Assembly (NCBI GenBank): GCA_022769005.1
Contig: JALEKK010000038.1
Span: 41,511-105,510 of the forward strand
Length of the DNA: 64,000 nucleotides
Origin: Lachnospiraceae bacterium
GTDB lineage: Bacteria > Bacillota > Clostridia > Lachnospirales > Lachnospiraceae
Direction of reading: 5' to 3'
Both the position numbers and the translations under genes were made by a program. Shown piece by piece: positions 36,343 to 47,008 of the stretch. The stretch's first letter is position 1. Every line of letters starts with the position of its first letter. The notes under the pieces were generated by a model that ran no database searches, was not told where the DNA came from, and saw only the letters and a program-made list of their open reading frames with translations.

Positions 36343-38706
36343 TTAATTACGTAAATGTTCATCTGTTTTTATTTTCCCGTCTTTTTTATAAATATCTATC
36401 TGACCGCCCAACATTGTTAAACATATATCAGAGTTAATTGCTTTAAGTCTTTCTATTGTTTCGGGATTCGGGTGGTTATACCTGTTATCAGCCGAACATG
36501 AAATAACGGAATACATCGGATTAATTTTCTTTAAAAATTTTTCACCCGAAGAATATTTGGAACCGTGGTGCCCTACTTTCAGTATATCTGTTTTTTCTGA
36601 ATGTTTTATTATTTTACTTTCCGTTTCAACCGTCGCATCTCCCGTCATCATAATTGATAACACGTCACTGCCGCTTTTTAATTTGACGCTGCATACGGAA
36701 CTGAGATAATTGCTTTTATCCGTATTTCCTCCTTCCGAATATGCCTTGTTTCCGATATTATCCATAGGCCATAACATGTCTATTGAATAGTCCTCTCCGC
36801 TGAATTTTTCTCCTTTTGACACATATGAGATATTTATATTGTTTTTATATGCGGATTCAACTAATTTCTTATAATTTTCATCTTTATGCGCTTCCGTTAT
36901 ATCAGGCATAATAAGATTTTTCAACTTTATAAATGTTGTACGGTTATATATTCCGTCAAGCATTTCAATAATTCCGTTTACATGGTCTGAGTCGGAGTGA
37001 CTTACAAATACAGCGTCAATTTTTTTTATATTGTTATATAACAGATATTTTTCTGTTATATTGTGATATACATTTTTGATATTCGAACTTCCGCAGTCAA
37101 ACATGAAATGCAGCCCGGATTCCGTTGATATGACGGTATTGTCCCCTTGCCCTATATCCAGTACACTAATCTTTGTTTTTGTTGTTATTTGATTTATTAT
37201 TCCTTGTTTGACAAAGACTAATAAAATAAGAGACAGCGTAGTGAATAAAAATACTTTGTTATTTATGACAAAGCTGTAATCGTTTAGAAATTCTTTGTAC
37301 TCATCTGCATTAACGCATATTTTTGTTACATTACTCAACCTGTTTATGTAATTCTTCTTAAAACGAGACTGTATGTTTGCGTAAATATATAACGATAAAC
37401 AAAAAATAATAACGTACATTAATATTACCGTTAAAATATCAATATGCCCTACAATTATTACAGAAAAAGGAATTGACAGGAAAAAATTGCATATTGTGTC
37501 ATAAATATTTAATATCATATCCGATGTTCCGATAAAAAATATTCCGAGAGGTTCATATATACAACCGGTAATACCGGCGATTAGAGATATCGGTATAAGA
37601 ATACCCGCAAGGGGGATTGCCGCTATATTTACAAGAATGGCGTATAGAGGTATCTGATAAAAAAAATATATTTGAAGAGGCAAAAGCCATATGGTTACAA
37701 ATGAAGAAATGAATATGCCCTTCAGAAAGTTTTTTATGAAAAAGAAATCATTTGAAATATTATTAATTAAATGTTTTGTCAGTTTATTTCCGATAAATAT
37801 TGCAATTACGGCGGTATAACTTAATAAAAAGCTCTGATTAAACAAAAGATAAGGCGATATCGCCAAAGAAATAATAATTTGAACGCTGAGAGCGGATATT
37901 ATGCAATATCGCCTTCCAAGCAGAACGGAGACAAGAAATATACAGAACATAACAGCGGAACGCACGGATGAAATACTGCTTCCGCTTATAATTATATATA
38001 TGAAAATAAAAATTGCCGAGATTATAGTATTTAAAAATATGTTTATATTCAGTTTTTTTAATACATTAAACATCAGCATACCTATAAGGGAAATATGAAG
38101 ACCGCTTATTGAAAGCAAATGTGATATTCCGGCATTCCGGTATATTTGTTTTGTATGATTATTCAGTTCTGCCCTGTTTCCCAGAATAACTGTATTTAAA
38201 ATGTCTGAATGGTCGGGAGAAATATTTGTATATGATTGTGATAACAGATTATAGATATAATCAGAGAAAATAAAGATTGGAATATTTGATTTACAGACAT
38301 TATTTACAGATGTAATCTTAGATTTTAATTCAATACCGTTGGAGAATAAATACATATTTTCGTCAAACCCGCCGTCGTTTCTGCTTTTTTCGGGAATATT
38401 TACGACGGATTCACCTTCTATAACATCACCTGTTTGTAAATCCGATGCCGCTTCTTTTTTTATGGTGGCGGAAATATTGCCGGAAATATAATCATTATCA
38501 TTATATTTTATTTTACAGTTTTTTAAATATAATGACGTAACAGATTCATAATCGGTTTTCTTATATATTTCTCCGCAGGTTATTGCTTTTAAATCTCTGT
38601 TTTGTTCCGTAAGTTTAAAAGCTGCCGAACCGTCCGTAAAATAAATACAGCGTACGGCAGCTATTATTACCGCTATAATTGCAACGAAAATAAGAGGTCG
38701 TTTCAA
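36343..38706 (-). CDS. comEC: ComEC/Rec2-type DNA uptake channel
   Basis: 787 residues. N-terminal DUF4131-like OB-fold region between membrane helices, a central competence domain with HLLSISGLHISLIG and about ten helices, and a C-terminal metallo-beta-lactamase domain with SVLDIGQGDNTVI, VSHSDSDHVNGI and KVGHHGSKYSSGEKFL. ComEC forms the inner-membrane pore that takes up single-stranded DNA during natural transformation; its MBL domain is thought to degrade the other strand. The gene is intact, as is comEA about 3 kb upstream on the same strand. A kinase, regulator and lipoprotein lie between them, suggesting coordinated expression. Confidence 0.93.
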   Translation of the reverse strand: MKRPLIFVAIIAVIIAAVRCIYFTDGSAAFKLTEQNRDLKAITCGEIYKKTDYESVTSLYLKNCKIKYNDNDYISGNISATIKKEAASDLQTGDVIEGESVVNIPEKSRNDGGFDENMYLFSNGIELKSKITSVNNVCKSNIPIFIFSDYIYNLLSQSYTNISPDHSDILNTVILGNRAELNNHTKQIYRNAGISHLLSISGLHISLIGMLMFNVLKKLNINIFLNTIISAIFIFIYIIISGSSISSVRSAVMFCIFLVSVLLGRRYCIISALSVQIIISLAISPYLLFNQSFLLSYTAVIAIFIGNKLTKHLINNISNDFFFIKNFLKGIFISSFVTIWLLPLQIYFFYQIPLYAILVNIAAIPLAGILIPISLIAGITGCIYEPLGIFFIGTSDMILNIYDTICNFFLSIPFSVIIVGHIDILTVILMYVIIFCLSLYIYANIQSRFKKNYINRLSNVTKICVNADEYKEFLNDYSFVINNKVFLFTTLSLILLVFVKQGIINQITTKTKISVLDIGQGDNTVISTESGLHFMFDCGSSNIKNVYHNITEKYLLYNNIKKIDAVFVSHSDSDHVNGIIEMLDGIYNRTTFIKLKNLIMPDITEAHKDENYKKLVESAYKNNINISYVSKGEKFSGEDYSIDMLWPMDNIGNKAYSEGGNTDKSNYLSSVCSVKLKSGSDVLSIMMTGDATVETESKIIKHSEKTDILKVGHHGSKYSSGEKFLKKINPMYSVISCSADNRYNHPNPETIERLKAINSDICLTMLGGQIDIYKKDGKIKTDEHLRN

Positions 38707-38726
38707 TTATATTGCTCCTAAATAAA

Positions 38727-39668
38727 TTATTTAACTATTGCGCTGTTATATGTAAAGTCAATGTAATTAATGTCATTAACAGGGTCATTTCCCAAAATAA
38801 TAAAACGAACTTTATCGGTTCCCTTAAGTTCACAGAGGGAATTGACTATTGAATATATGGTTAAATCCTTAGAAGTTTCAAGTTCGTTACTAAACAGGTT
38901 TTCCATGGCTACAAAGCATGTATTTCCGTTTTTGGATATACCGAGAAGCTTTGCCCCTGCCGGAATGGTATTTCTTAATTCGCTGTTGTCAGTTCCTTTA
39001 ATTAATCTGTTAACGACTAATTCCTCCAAGGATTTTTCCTGTGTATATGCTATATCGTCACTGTAACGCACCAATTTGTTGGAGTATTTGTCGGCAAAGT
39101 ACAATGTTGCCGTTATATGACTGTATTCATATATTTTATCACTGTCTGTTGTTACATATTGAGAAGCGGTCATATTGTTTAAGACCGAGCCACCGGAAAG
39201 AACAATGGGATTGTCTCCGATGTAGAATGAAATATATGAGACATTTGGAATCTGAGAAAGAGTTTTAACCATTGCCGTTCTGTATAATGCTTCGGTAATA
39301 TTATTCATTTTCAGATAACTGTCTGAGAATGTAATTTGTAATTCCTGATTGTCGTTGTTGTAATTTACCTGAAGAATGTCAACATATGCCGGTTTTATTG
39401 GTATGGCGTTATCCGAGGCCTTACTGTTATTCATTTCCGATATCAGCTCATTGGCAGAGTCTATAATATCTTTTTTCTGCATATGGTATTCTTTACTGGT
39501 CAGCTTGAATCCTTCCCCGTCCGTATAATATACATTATAATTTCCGGTATTATCATTGGATGTTGCCGGAGAACACGCACTCATGCCTACAGTAAGCAGC
39601 GCCGTTATTATACCGCATGACCTGACGGCATGTTTTTTTAAAAAATTCATGTTTAATATTTTTTTCAT
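38727..39668 (-). CDS. GerMN-domain lipoprotein
   Basis: 313 residues with a lipoprotein signal peptide (lipidated Cys at position 32 in VGMSACSP). Two GerMN-type repeats follow: one around ILQVNYNNDNQELQITFSDSY...TEALYRTAMVKTLSQIPNVSYISFYI and another ending in NSLCELKGTDKVRFIIL (motifs named in part: TLSQIPNVSYISFYIGDNPI). GerMN domains occur in spore germination protein GerM and in LpqB of actinobacteria. It lies 5 bp after the histidine kinase gene, so it is probably a surface partner of that kinase rather than a spore protein. comEC follows after 20 bp. Confidence 0.82.
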   Translation of the reverse strand: MKKILNMNFLKKHAVRSCGIITALLTVGMSACSPATSNDNTGNYNVYYTDGEGFKLTSKEYHMQKKDIIDSANELISEMNNSKASDNAIPIKPAYVDILQVNYNNDNQELQITFSDSYLKMNNITEALYRTAMVKTLSQIPNVSYISFYIGDNPIVLSGGSVLNNMTASQYVTTDSDKIYEYSHITATLYFADKYSNKLVRYSDDIAYTQEKSLEELVVNRLIKGTDNSELRNTIPAGAKLLGISKNGNTCFVAMENLFSNELETSKDLTIYSIVNSLCELKGTDKVRFIILGNDPVNDINYIDFTYNSAIVK

Positions 39669-39673
39669 AATGC

Positions 39674-41158
39674 TTATTTCTTGTGTTTTAACGGGATTTT
39701 TATGGTAAATACCGTTTCTCCGAACTTTTCTCCGTCCGCTGCCGGTTTACTTACGACTTTAATTTGTCCTCCGTGACCGGATACTATGGAATCAACAATG
39801 GACAATCCCAATCCTGTACCGCCGGTTTCTCTCGATCTTGCTTTATCCACCCTGTAGAAACGCTGGAAAATATGCTTTTGATGTTCTTCAGGAATACCGA
39901 TACCAGTATCCTGAATTCGCAGGAAAAAGGAATCGATATCGGCGTTTAACGTAACAATGACTTTTCCGCCTGGCACATTGTATTTTATAGCATTCTCAAC
40001 AAGGTTTGTGACAACCTGAGTAAGCTTAATATCATCTACTTCCGCTTCAATGTTTCTCATACTCTCATAAACTATCTCAATGTTTTTTTCGTCAGCAATC
40101 GGAGTAAGCTTCTTTAACATTACTTCTACGAGAGTATTAATATTTACAAGCGAAATATTTAATGAGGAAACGGAATTATCCATTCTTGTGAGCATAAGAA
40201 GGTCATCTATTATTTCTTTTTCCCTGTCAATTTCGGAAGCAATATCTTTTAAGAAGTCTTTGTAGATATCTGCGGGAACATCTTCTTCCTGAAGAAGAGA
40301 GTCGGCAATAAGCTTCATGGATGTCATAGGTGTTTTTAATTCATGTGATGCATTAGAAACAAATGCATTCAGTGCCTTGTCAACCTCCGCGGAATTATCC
40401 ATAATCCTGTTGAAAGATGCGGCTGTTGCCTTATATTCAAATGAACCGGAATTTTCCTGAAGTCTTATTTCAGTATTTCCGTCGGCTATTGAACTTATTG
40501 ATTTATCAAGTTGTACATATTTTCTTCTTATTATATATACGTAGAGAATAATAATAAGAATCAATATAAATGAAATTGATACTGATATAATCTGGAACCG
40601 CTCTTTCTCATAGAGAAACATTTCGTCTATATCCGAAATATCTGAGCTTACAAGAGCAACGCCGATAATTTTATTATTGCTGTCAAAAATAGGAGAAGCA
40701 CTTTCAACGCTTCGGGTATTTTTATTGTAAATGTTGGCGGCTTCTCCGGAGCCGTAAGCCTTATATATAATCGACTTGGAAATCGTTTTACCGTTATCGA
40801 GAGAATATGAATCCATTATTACGGAAAAATTATCATCGATAATACGGAGTCGGATATTGTTTAACCTTGCAAAATCAGACATTGAATTCACAATTCCGAG
40901 GGATTCCGCTTCACTGTAGGAACCGACCTTGCTTATCCTGTCGGCTGCAACATTACTTTTAAGCATGTTGTCGGTTAACTCCGAATTAATGATGACCGAT
41001 TGATAATAATATCCGTTAAAATAATTAAAAATATTAATGGGTATTATACAAAAAGCAACAAACATGGCAGCCGTTTTAAAGAAAATACTGTTAAATACAT
41101 TTTTTATTTTAACGGAAAAGCTTTTCTTATCGTTATTGGAATATGATTTATCAGGCAT
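39674..41158 (-). CDS. Sensor histidine kinase (HAMP, HisKA, HATPase)
   Basis: 494 residues. TM1 at about 26-48, an extracytoplasmic sensor region of about 150 residues, TM2 at about 195-217, a HAMP linker, the phospho-acceptor in SNASHELKTPMTSMK, N-box LVENAIKY, G1 DTGIGIP and G2 GGTGLGLSI. The architecture resembles PhoR/MtrB/WalK-type kinases without a PAS domain. Its start overlaps the response regulator by 8 bp, giving a coupled pair. The next gene encodes a GerMN lipoprotein, an order that recalls MtrA-MtrB-LpqB. The signal is unknown. Confidence 0.9.
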   Translation of the reverse strand: MPDKSYSNNDKKSFSVKIKNVFNSIFFKTAAMFVAFCIIPINIFNYFNGYYYQSVIINSELTDNMLKSNVAADRISKVGSYSEAESLGIVNSMSDFARLNNIRLRIIDDNFSVIMDSYSLDNGKTISKSIIYKAYGSGEAANIYNKNTRSVESASPIFDSNNKIIGVALVSSDISDIDEMFLYEKERFQIISVSISFILILIIILYVYIIRRKYVQLDKSISSIADGNTEIRLQENSGSFEYKATAASFNRIMDNSAEVDKALNAFVSNASHELKTPMTSMKLIADSLLQEEDVPADIYKDFLKDIASEIDREKEIIDDLLMLTRMDNSVSSLNISLVNINTLVEVMLKKLTPIADEKNIEIVYESMRNIEAEVDDIKLTQVVTNLVENAIKYNVPGGKVIVTLNADIDSFFLRIQDTGIGIPEEHQKHIFQRFYRVDKARSRETGGTGLGLSIVDSIVSGHGGQIKVVSKPAADGEKFGETVFTIKIPLKHKK

Positions 41159-41840
41159 GGAAATAATAACCTACTCCCCATTTTGTATGAACATATTTAG
41201 GACTGCTTGGATTTTCTTCAATCTTCTCTCTTAATCTTCTTATATGTACATCAATGGATCTTGCGTCAGCTTTATCTACTTCCCCTCTTACGATTTTTAA
41301 CAGATCCTGTCTTGAAAACACTTTATTGGGCTGTTTTGCCATAGCTTCAAGAAGGTTGAATTCGATAACCGTAAGATCCGCATCTCTGCCGTCTATATAA
41401 AGAGTTCTGCTGTCTAGATTAAGACGGAAAAGGCCGTAAACAATTTCGTTGGAAGAATTTTCCTTTTTATCGTTAGATCCCCTTCGTCTGAGAACGGCTT
41501 TTATACGTGCCTTTACCTCAAGTATATTATAAGGCTTTGTAATATAATCATCCGCACCGTATTCAAGCCCCATTATCTTATCCATATCTTCACCTTTGGC
41601 CGAAAGCATAATTATCGGTACGTCGGAATACTCTCTTATTCGTTCACAAACCTCATATCCGCTGAGTCCGGGGAGCATGACATCGAGTAATATAATGTCG
41701 GGCTTTTCACTTTCCGCAAGTGCGAGCGCCTCGTCGGCGTCGTATGCACATACAACATCAAAGCCGTCTCTTTCAAGACTAAACTTCAGTCCTTTGATAA
41801 TAATTTTTTCATCATCAACAGCTAAAACCTTTGTAGCCAT
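41151..41840 (-). CDS. OmpR/PhoB-family response regulator
   Basis: 229 residues. Receiver domain with DDE acidic cluster (LAVDDEKII), phospho-acceptor D in IILLDVMLPG, and the KPY loop (YITKPYNILE); winged-helix output domain with VHIRRLREKIEENPSSPKYV and WGVGYYF at the end. Very similar in style to WalR/PhoP/MtrA regulators of envelope functions. It follows comEA by 19 bp and overlaps its kinase, so it belongs to the com-flanked unit. RBS GAGGTGATTT is present before the start. Confidence 0.92.
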   Translation of the reverse strand: MATKVLAVDDEKIIIKGLKFSLERDGFDVVCAYDADEALALAESEKPDIILLDVMLPGLSGYEVCERIREYSDVPIIMLSAKGEDMDKIMGLEYGADDYITKPYNILEVKARIKAVLRRRGSNDKKENSSNEIVYGLFRLNLDSRTLYIDGRDADLTVIEFNLLEAMAKQPNKVFSRQDLLKIVRGEVDKADARSIDVHIRRLREKIEENPSSPKYVHTKWGVGYYFHA

Positions 41841-41859
41841 AAATCACCTCAATAACAAC

Positions 41860-42510
41860 TTAAACTTTAATTAAATCCTTTATTTTGGAAAATGCCGATT
41901 CTTTTATTCCCGATACGTTCATAATATCTTCTATGGTTTTAAAACTGCCGTGCTCCCTGCGATATGCAATAATGGAACCTGCTCTTGCCTCTCCTATACC
42001 CGGAAGAGACATAAGAGATGTCAAATCAGCCTTGTTAATATTGATTTTACCGGAGTTGTCCGAAGATGAATCCGCCTTATCTGATCCCGTATTATTTTCC
42101 CCCGAATTATCATTTGCGGTATTTCCCATGGAATAGATCTCTATCTTAGATGAATCTTCAACAGGTTCCGCCATATTAATGCTTGTTAAATCGGCATCTT
42201 CGAGAGTTCCTCCTGCCATATTTACGGCATCTATTACTCTGTCCCCGTATTTCAACTCATATACTCCTGGAGTACGAACCCTTCCGCACACATATACGAC
42301 TAATTTTTCGGCAGCGGATGTATCGGTATTAAATTCATTTTCCCTGTTATTGTCTTTATTTGCGGCGGAAGACTCCGAAACGGTGAAATCATCCGAAGAA
42401 TTTTTATTACTTTGAAAAAATATTAAAGATACGATTCCGCAAATAAAAACAAATGAAAAAATAATTATGTTTTTTGTATATTTATATCTTTTAAAAACAT
42501 TCTTTTTCAA
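41860..42510 (-). CDS. comEA: Competence protein ComEA (SLBB plus helix-hairpin-helix)
   Basis: 216 residues: one N-terminal membrane anchor (about 14-34), a Ser/Asn/Glu-rich linker, an SLBB domain (VVYVCGRVRTPGVYELKYG), a second flexible linker, and a C-terminal double HhH domain (ININKADLTSLMSLPGIG, AYRREHGSFKTIEDI). ComEA binds double-stranded DNA at the cell surface and passes it to ComEC. Having both proteins in the same unit supports a functional DNA-uptake machine. Upstream lies a 254-bp divergent spacer to the YfhO-like gene. Confidence 0.93.
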   Translation of the reverse strand: MKKNVFKRYKYTKNIIIFSFVFICGIVSLIFFQSNKNSSDDFTVSESSAANKDNNRENEFNTDTSAAEKLVVYVCGRVRTPGVYELKYGDRVIDAVNMAGGTLEDADLTSINMAEPVEDSSKIEIYSMGNTANDNSGENNTGSDKADSSSDNSGKININKADLTSLMSLPGIGEARAGSIIAYRREHGSFKTIEDIMNVSGIKESAFSKIKDLIKV

Positions 42511-42719
42511 GTTATGCTCCTTAATCAGATTAAGGATCTCCTATCGCATACTGTCTTAATAATATCCGAGATAAAAGGTATTTACAAGGTAAAACATTAA
42601 AAATACATATGTAAAATATCGTCTGCTTTATATTAAAAATATATGGGATTATATAATATTTTATCGTAATCAAATACAAACACCTTTTGGTTTAATTTTA
42701 TTTAGTTTTATGAGTTGGT

Positions 42720-42725
42720 TATAAT
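42720..42725 (+). promoter_or_regulatory. -10 element candidate for the YfhO-like gene
   Basis: TATAAT lies 39 bp before the chosen start codon. No good -35 is present at 17 bp (TTTATT), so it is a tentative call. Confidence 0.3.
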
Positions 42726-42764
42726 ATGCTACACTTAACCGATACAGTATATATGGAGATGATT

Positions 42765-45401
42765 ATGAATAATACAAATACATACATAAAGAAAAAAAGT
42801 AAATTCAGGCTTTTTTTTCGGAACATATTTATAAAAGATACAAATGAATTTATATTGACCGGTAATATCAGATATATATTGGCAGTCCTCATTCCAATTC
42901 TTATATTTGTGGTCTTATTTATTATCAGAGGCATTGCGCCTTTCGGAAACAGATTATATATGCCGTCCGACATGTATCATCAATATACTCCGTTTTATTC
43001 GGAACTATGGTACAAAATAAGAAACGGCGGAAGTATATTTTATACGTGGAACAACGGTCTGGGAAGCAATTTTTTGGCGGAATACGCCTATTATTTATCA
43101 AGTCCCGTTAACTGGATTGTTGCATTGTTTCCGCATAATATGATACCGGTTGTTTTGGATTGGATTATTGTTGCGAAGTGTTCAATGGCATCACTTACAA
43201 TGACAGTATATTTGTCAAAACATTTTAATACGAAAAGTTCATTTACTGCCTTTTTTGCCGTGTTTTATGCTCTGTCCGGTTACATGGCGGCATATAAATG
43301 GAATGTTATGTGGCTTGACTGTATTGCCGTTGCTCCCCTTGTAATTCTCGGATTGGAAAGGCTGGTAAATAAGAATAAGCCTTTTATGTTCTGTATCACT
43401 TTATCGTTAAGTGTATTATTTAATTACTATATTGCCATAATACTTATCGTCACACTGGTTATATATTTTATTGTATTGCTCATATTGGCAGATCCAAAGG
43501 AGAATAAATTAAAGTTTTATTTATCAAGAACGGCAAAATTTATTATTTACGGAATGATTGCCGTGGGAATTGCATGCATATTGCTCATACCGGAATATTA
43601 TGCTTTTAAGTTATCGACTTCGTCTGACAGTGATTTTCCTAATACATTAAGATTTTATTTTGATTTCGGCCTTATGTTTTCAAGACATATATCAAATCTC
43701 GATACATATATGTGGACAAAGCATTATCCGAATATATATTGCGGCGCATTTGTATTTGTTTTGATACCGTTGTTTGCCATGAATAAAGAAATAAAGTTAA
43801 AAACCAGAATTGTATACGGAGCTTTACTTGCCGTATTTCTGTTTAGTTTTATGACTAATATTCCGGATTATATATGGCATGGTATGCATTTTCCGAACTC
43901 TCTTCCGGCAAGACAGTCATTTATGTATATATTCTTTATGCTGACTGTAATGTATATGACAATAAAACACAGAAGAGGAATAAGTATTACACATATTATA
44001 ATAAGCGCTTCGATATCCAACGCATTTCTTGCATATGTTTACTTTATGTATGCCGGAGATACAACCCTTGTTGACGATAACAACTATATATACGGCAGAT
44101 GGAGCATAATAGGTACAATTATACTAATATGGATATACTATTGCTTATTGCTCTGGGATAAATATATTCTGTCCCAAGAATCCGATAAATCTTCTTTGGG
44201 AGTTAAAAGAAAACGAAGATTGTCAATGAAGGCATGGTTTACATTTGTAATTTCCGGGACAATGGTAACGGAATGTGCTTTAAATATGGGAATTACCGGA
44301 CTTCCGACGCTATCATACGGCGGATATATAAAAAACGACGAAAAAATGGCTGAAACTGTTTCACGCATTTCTGCCGACAATAATAATGAATTTTTCAGGC
44401 TTGAACAACAGGAGCCGAGAACTAACAATGACGGAAACTGGTATTCCTACCACTCAATGAGTATATTTTCTTCTTCATCTCCAAAGGGCCTTTCGCTTTT
44501 ATATAAAAATATGGGAATGAAATCGTCCGTTAATTCATATAACGGACTGGGAGCCACGTTATTTGCATATGCCTTTTTCGGGGTTCAATATGTTTCAAGC
44601 AGATATTCAGATTACAGCGATCCGTTCATGAGTAAATATGAAGAGAATGAAAATTATACAATATATAAGTTAAACAGTGTCTTACCTATAGGTTACTCAA
44701 TTCCTGCTGCCCTTGCAAAAGAGAGTTTTGTGTCAAGAACAACAATCTCAGGTGCATTATTATATCAAAATGACATTTTTAAAAAGATGACCGGTATCGG
44801 GGATTTATTTACAAAAATAGATACAATAGATCATGAAAGATTAAAAACCATTACCGCAGAACGGTCCGGACACTATTATATGGAATTATCAGGAAATGCA
44901 CCGGAAGATATTACTCTTACAAAGGAAAGTGATGTATATTCAAAAACATTTTATGATTTAAATAAGCATAATCACATCGTTGATATCGGATATCTTAAAA
45001 AAGGAGAATCCATAGATATTGACTCTGAAAAAGAAATGAATGCCGAAATATATGTAATGGATGAAAACAATCTCTCAGACGGAATAAAAAAATTGAACAA
45101 CAACTCCGTTACACTTTCGCGATATACCGATACATCAATTGAAGGCGACATTAATTCTTCCGGTGGAAGCGTTTTATTTACATTTCCTTATGATCCGGGC
45201 TGGACGCTTTATGTGGACGGAGTAAAGACCGACACTTATGAGGTAATGGGTTCATTAACAGGCGCGGATATATCGGACGGAAAACATCATATATTTATGG
45301 AATATAAGCCGAAAGGTTTATATCTTGGTTTAATTGTTTCATTATCATGTGTATCATTGCTCGCAGCTATAATGATTATTAAATATAAAAATAAAAAGTG
45401 A
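42765..45401 (+). CDS. YfhO-family polytopic membrane protein
   Basis: 878 residues from ATG 42765, selected because GGAG lies 6 nt upstream; three earlier in-frame ATGs lack a site. About 12 membrane helices occupy residues 30-500 (with the family hallmarks MPSDMYHQYTPFYSELW and TWNNGLGSNFLAEYAYYLSSP shown in part), followed by a soluble extracytoplasmic region of about 330 residues and a last helix near the C-terminus. The final motif VLFTFPYDPGWTLYVDGVK is typical. YfhO-type proteins are GT-C-like glycosyltransferases implicated in teichoic acid glycosylation in Gram-positives. The substrate here cannot be deduced. Single-gene unit ending in a terminator. Confidence 0.85.
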   Translation: MNNTNTYIKKKSKFRLFFRNIFIKDTNEFILTGNIRYILAVLIPILIFVVLFIIRGIAPFGNRLYMPSDMYHQYTPFYSELWYKIRNGGSIFYTWNNGLGSNFLAEYAYYLSSPVNWIVALFPHNMIPVVLDWIIVAKCSMASLTMTVYLSKHFNTKSSFTAFFAVFYALSGYMAAYKWNVMWLDCIAVAPLVILGLERLVNKNKPFMFCITLSLSVLFNYYIAIILIVTLVIYFIVLLILADPKENKLKFYLSRTAKFIIYGMIAVGIACILLIPEYYAFKLSTSSDSDFPNTLRFYFDFGLMFSRHISNLDTYMWTKHYPNIYCGAFVFVLIPLFAMNKEIKLKTRIVYGALLAVFLFSFMTNIPDYIWHGMHFPNSLPARQSFMYIFFMLTVMYMTIKHRRGISITHIIISASISNAFLAYVYFMYAGDTTLVDDNNYIYGRWSIIGTIILIWIYYCLLLWDKYILSQESDKSSLGVKRKRRLSMKAWFTFVISGTMVTECALNMGITGLPTLSYGGYIKNDEKMAETVSRISADNNNEFFRLEQQEPRTNNDGNWYSYHSMSIFSSSSPKGLSLLYKNMGMKSSVNSYNGLGATLFAYAFFGVQYVSSRYSDYSDPFMSKYEENENYTIYKLNSVLPIGYSIPAALAKESFVSRTTISGALLYQNDIFKKMTGIGDLFTKIDTIDHERLKTITAERSGHYYMELSGNAPEDITLTKESDVYSKTFYDLNKHNHIVDIGYLKKGESIDIDSEKEMNAEIYVMDENNLSDGIKKLNNNSVTLSRYTDTSIEGDINSSGGSVLFTFPYDPGWTLYVDGVKTDTYEVMGSLTGADISDGKHHIFMEYKPKGLYLGLIVSLSCVSLLAAIMIIKYKNKK

Positions 45402-45442
45402 ATATATCGTTTTGATATGTTATTATAAGATGATTATATTAT

Positions 45443-45477
45443 AAAGCCATAAGATAAGATTTTATTCTTATGGCTTT
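45443..45477 (+). terminator. Terminator after the YfhO-like gene
   Basis: AAAGCCATAAGA and TCTTATGGCTTT form a perfect 12-bp stem around an 11-nt loop. Confidence 0.75.
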
Positions 45478-45519
45478 GTTATTTGTACGAACAGTATATT
45501 TAAAATTTGGAGGACATAT

Positions 45520-46893
45520 ATGAAACTCTGGGGTGGACGATTTACAAAAGAAACAGATAAACTTGTAAATGACTTTAATGCTTCTATCGGTTTTGATAAA
45601 AGACTTTATAAACAGGATATAGAGGGAAGTATTGCTCATGCTGCCATGCTTGGTGATTGCAATATTATTCCGAAAGAGGAATCCGAGCTTATTGTTTCTG
45701 AACTTAAGAATATTTTAAGAGATATTGAAGACGGAAATCTGGTTATAGACAATGAGTATGAAGATATACATACATTTGTGGAAGCTAATCTCATTACAAG
45801 AATCGGCGATGTCGGGAAAAAACTCCATACGGGTCGCTCCAGAAACGATCAGGTTGCTCTTGATATGAGATTATATATTCGCTCAATGATAGAACATACC
45901 AATCTTTTGCTTAAAGAGTTTTTGGAAGCACTTTTAAAAGTAATGAAGGAAAATATCAATACTTTTATGCCCGGATTTACACATTTGCAGAAAGCTCAGC
46001 CGATAACGCTTGCACATCACCTGGGAGCATATTTTGAAATGTTTGTAAGAGACAGAGGCAGGCTTGAGGACAATTATAAGAGAATGAACTATTGTCCTCT
46101 CGGCGCAGGCGCTCTTGCCGGAACAACATATCCTCTTGACAGAGATCAGACAGCTAAACTTTTAGGCTTTACGGCCCCTACAAGAAACAGCTTGGATTCG
46201 GTATCGGACAGAGATTATCTGATTGAATACTTATCAGATCTTTCAATTATAATGATGCACTTAAGCAGATTGTCCGAAGAAATATGTATTTGGAATTCAA
46301 ACGAATACGGTTTTACGGAAATTGATGATGCATATTCTACGGGAAGCTCCATTATGCCTCAGAAGAAGAATCCCGATATTGCGGAACTTGTTCGCGGAAA
46401 GACCGGCAGAGTATACGGAGCTTTGGTTTCCCTGCTGACCGTTATGAAGGGACTGCCTCTTGCATACAATAAAGATATGCAGGAAGATAAAGAATTATCC
46501 TTTGATGCTATTGATACCGTTAATAATTCCATCATTTTATTTACGGGAATGATAGTAACCATGAAATTTAATGAAAACAGAATGAAGGACAGTGCCATGA
46601 AAGGATTTACAAATGCCACGGATGCAGCGGATTATCTTGTAAAACACGGCATGCCGTTCAGAGATGCTCATCGAGTTATCGGTGAGATGGTTTTGTATTG
46701 TCTTGATCGTAACATATCTCTTTCGGATCTTACTCTTGATGAATTTAAAGAGTTTTCCGAGATATTTGACGGGGATATTTATGACGCAATAAGCCTTGAG
46801 ACATGCGTCGACGCAAGGCTTACAAAGGGTGCTCCGGGACCGGAAAGAATGCGTGAAGCCATCAATGAATACGAAAAGTATTTATCCGAATAA
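45520..46893 (+). CDS. argH: Argininosuccinate lyase
   Basis: 457 residues. The fumarase-superfamily signature is [12 protein letters not shown], with the flexible catalytic loop serine; [15 protein letters not shown] and [15 protein letters not shown] are ASL-specific. The enzyme splits argininosuccinate into arginine and fumarate. The N-terminus [20 protein letters not shown] is standard, and GGAGGACATAT precedes the ATG. argG, its usual neighbour, is not in the window, so argH stands alone between two terminators. Confidence 0.97.
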   Translation: MKLWGGRFTKETDKLVNDFNASIGFDKRLYKQDIEGSIAHAAMLGDCNIIPKEESELIVSELKNILRDIEDGNLVIDNEYEDIHTFVEANLITRIGDVGKKLHTGRSRNDQVALDMRLYIRSMIEHTNLLLKEFLEALLKVMKENINTFMPGFTHLQKAQPITLAHHLGAYFEMFVRDRGRLEDNYKRMNYCPLGAGALAGTTYPLDRDQTAKLLGFTAPTRNSLDSVSDRDYLIEYLSDLSIIMMHLSRLSEEICIWNSNEYGFTEIDDAYSTGSSIMPQKKNPDIAELVRGKTGRVYGALVSLLTVMKGLPLAYNKDMQEDKELSFDAIDTVNNSIILFTGMIVTMKFNENRMKDSAMKGFTNATDAADYLVKHGMPFRDAHRVIGEMVLYCLDRNISLSDLTLDEFKEFSEIFDGDIYDAISLETCVDARLTKGAPGPERMREAINEYEKYLSE

Positions 46894-46934
46894 TTTAAAT
46901 ACGGAATAATATTAAAATTATAAATATAAAAACA

Positions 46935-47008
46935 AAAAAGGAAGTACGGAATCGCCGTTATAAGTAGTTTTAATTACTTAATAATTCGGCATATCGCACT
47001 TCCTTTTT
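46935..47008. terminator. Bidirectional terminator between argH and parC
   Basis: AAAAAGGAAGT/ACTTCCTTTTT outer stem with inner GCCG/CGGC and TAAGTA/TACTTA stems. Convergent genes on both sides. Confidence 0.8.

Noticed and set aside
38727..39668. Sporulation/germination protein GerM
   Set aside because: The gene is coupled to a kinase-regulator pair and lies in a com cluster; GerMN domain alone does not indicate sporulation.
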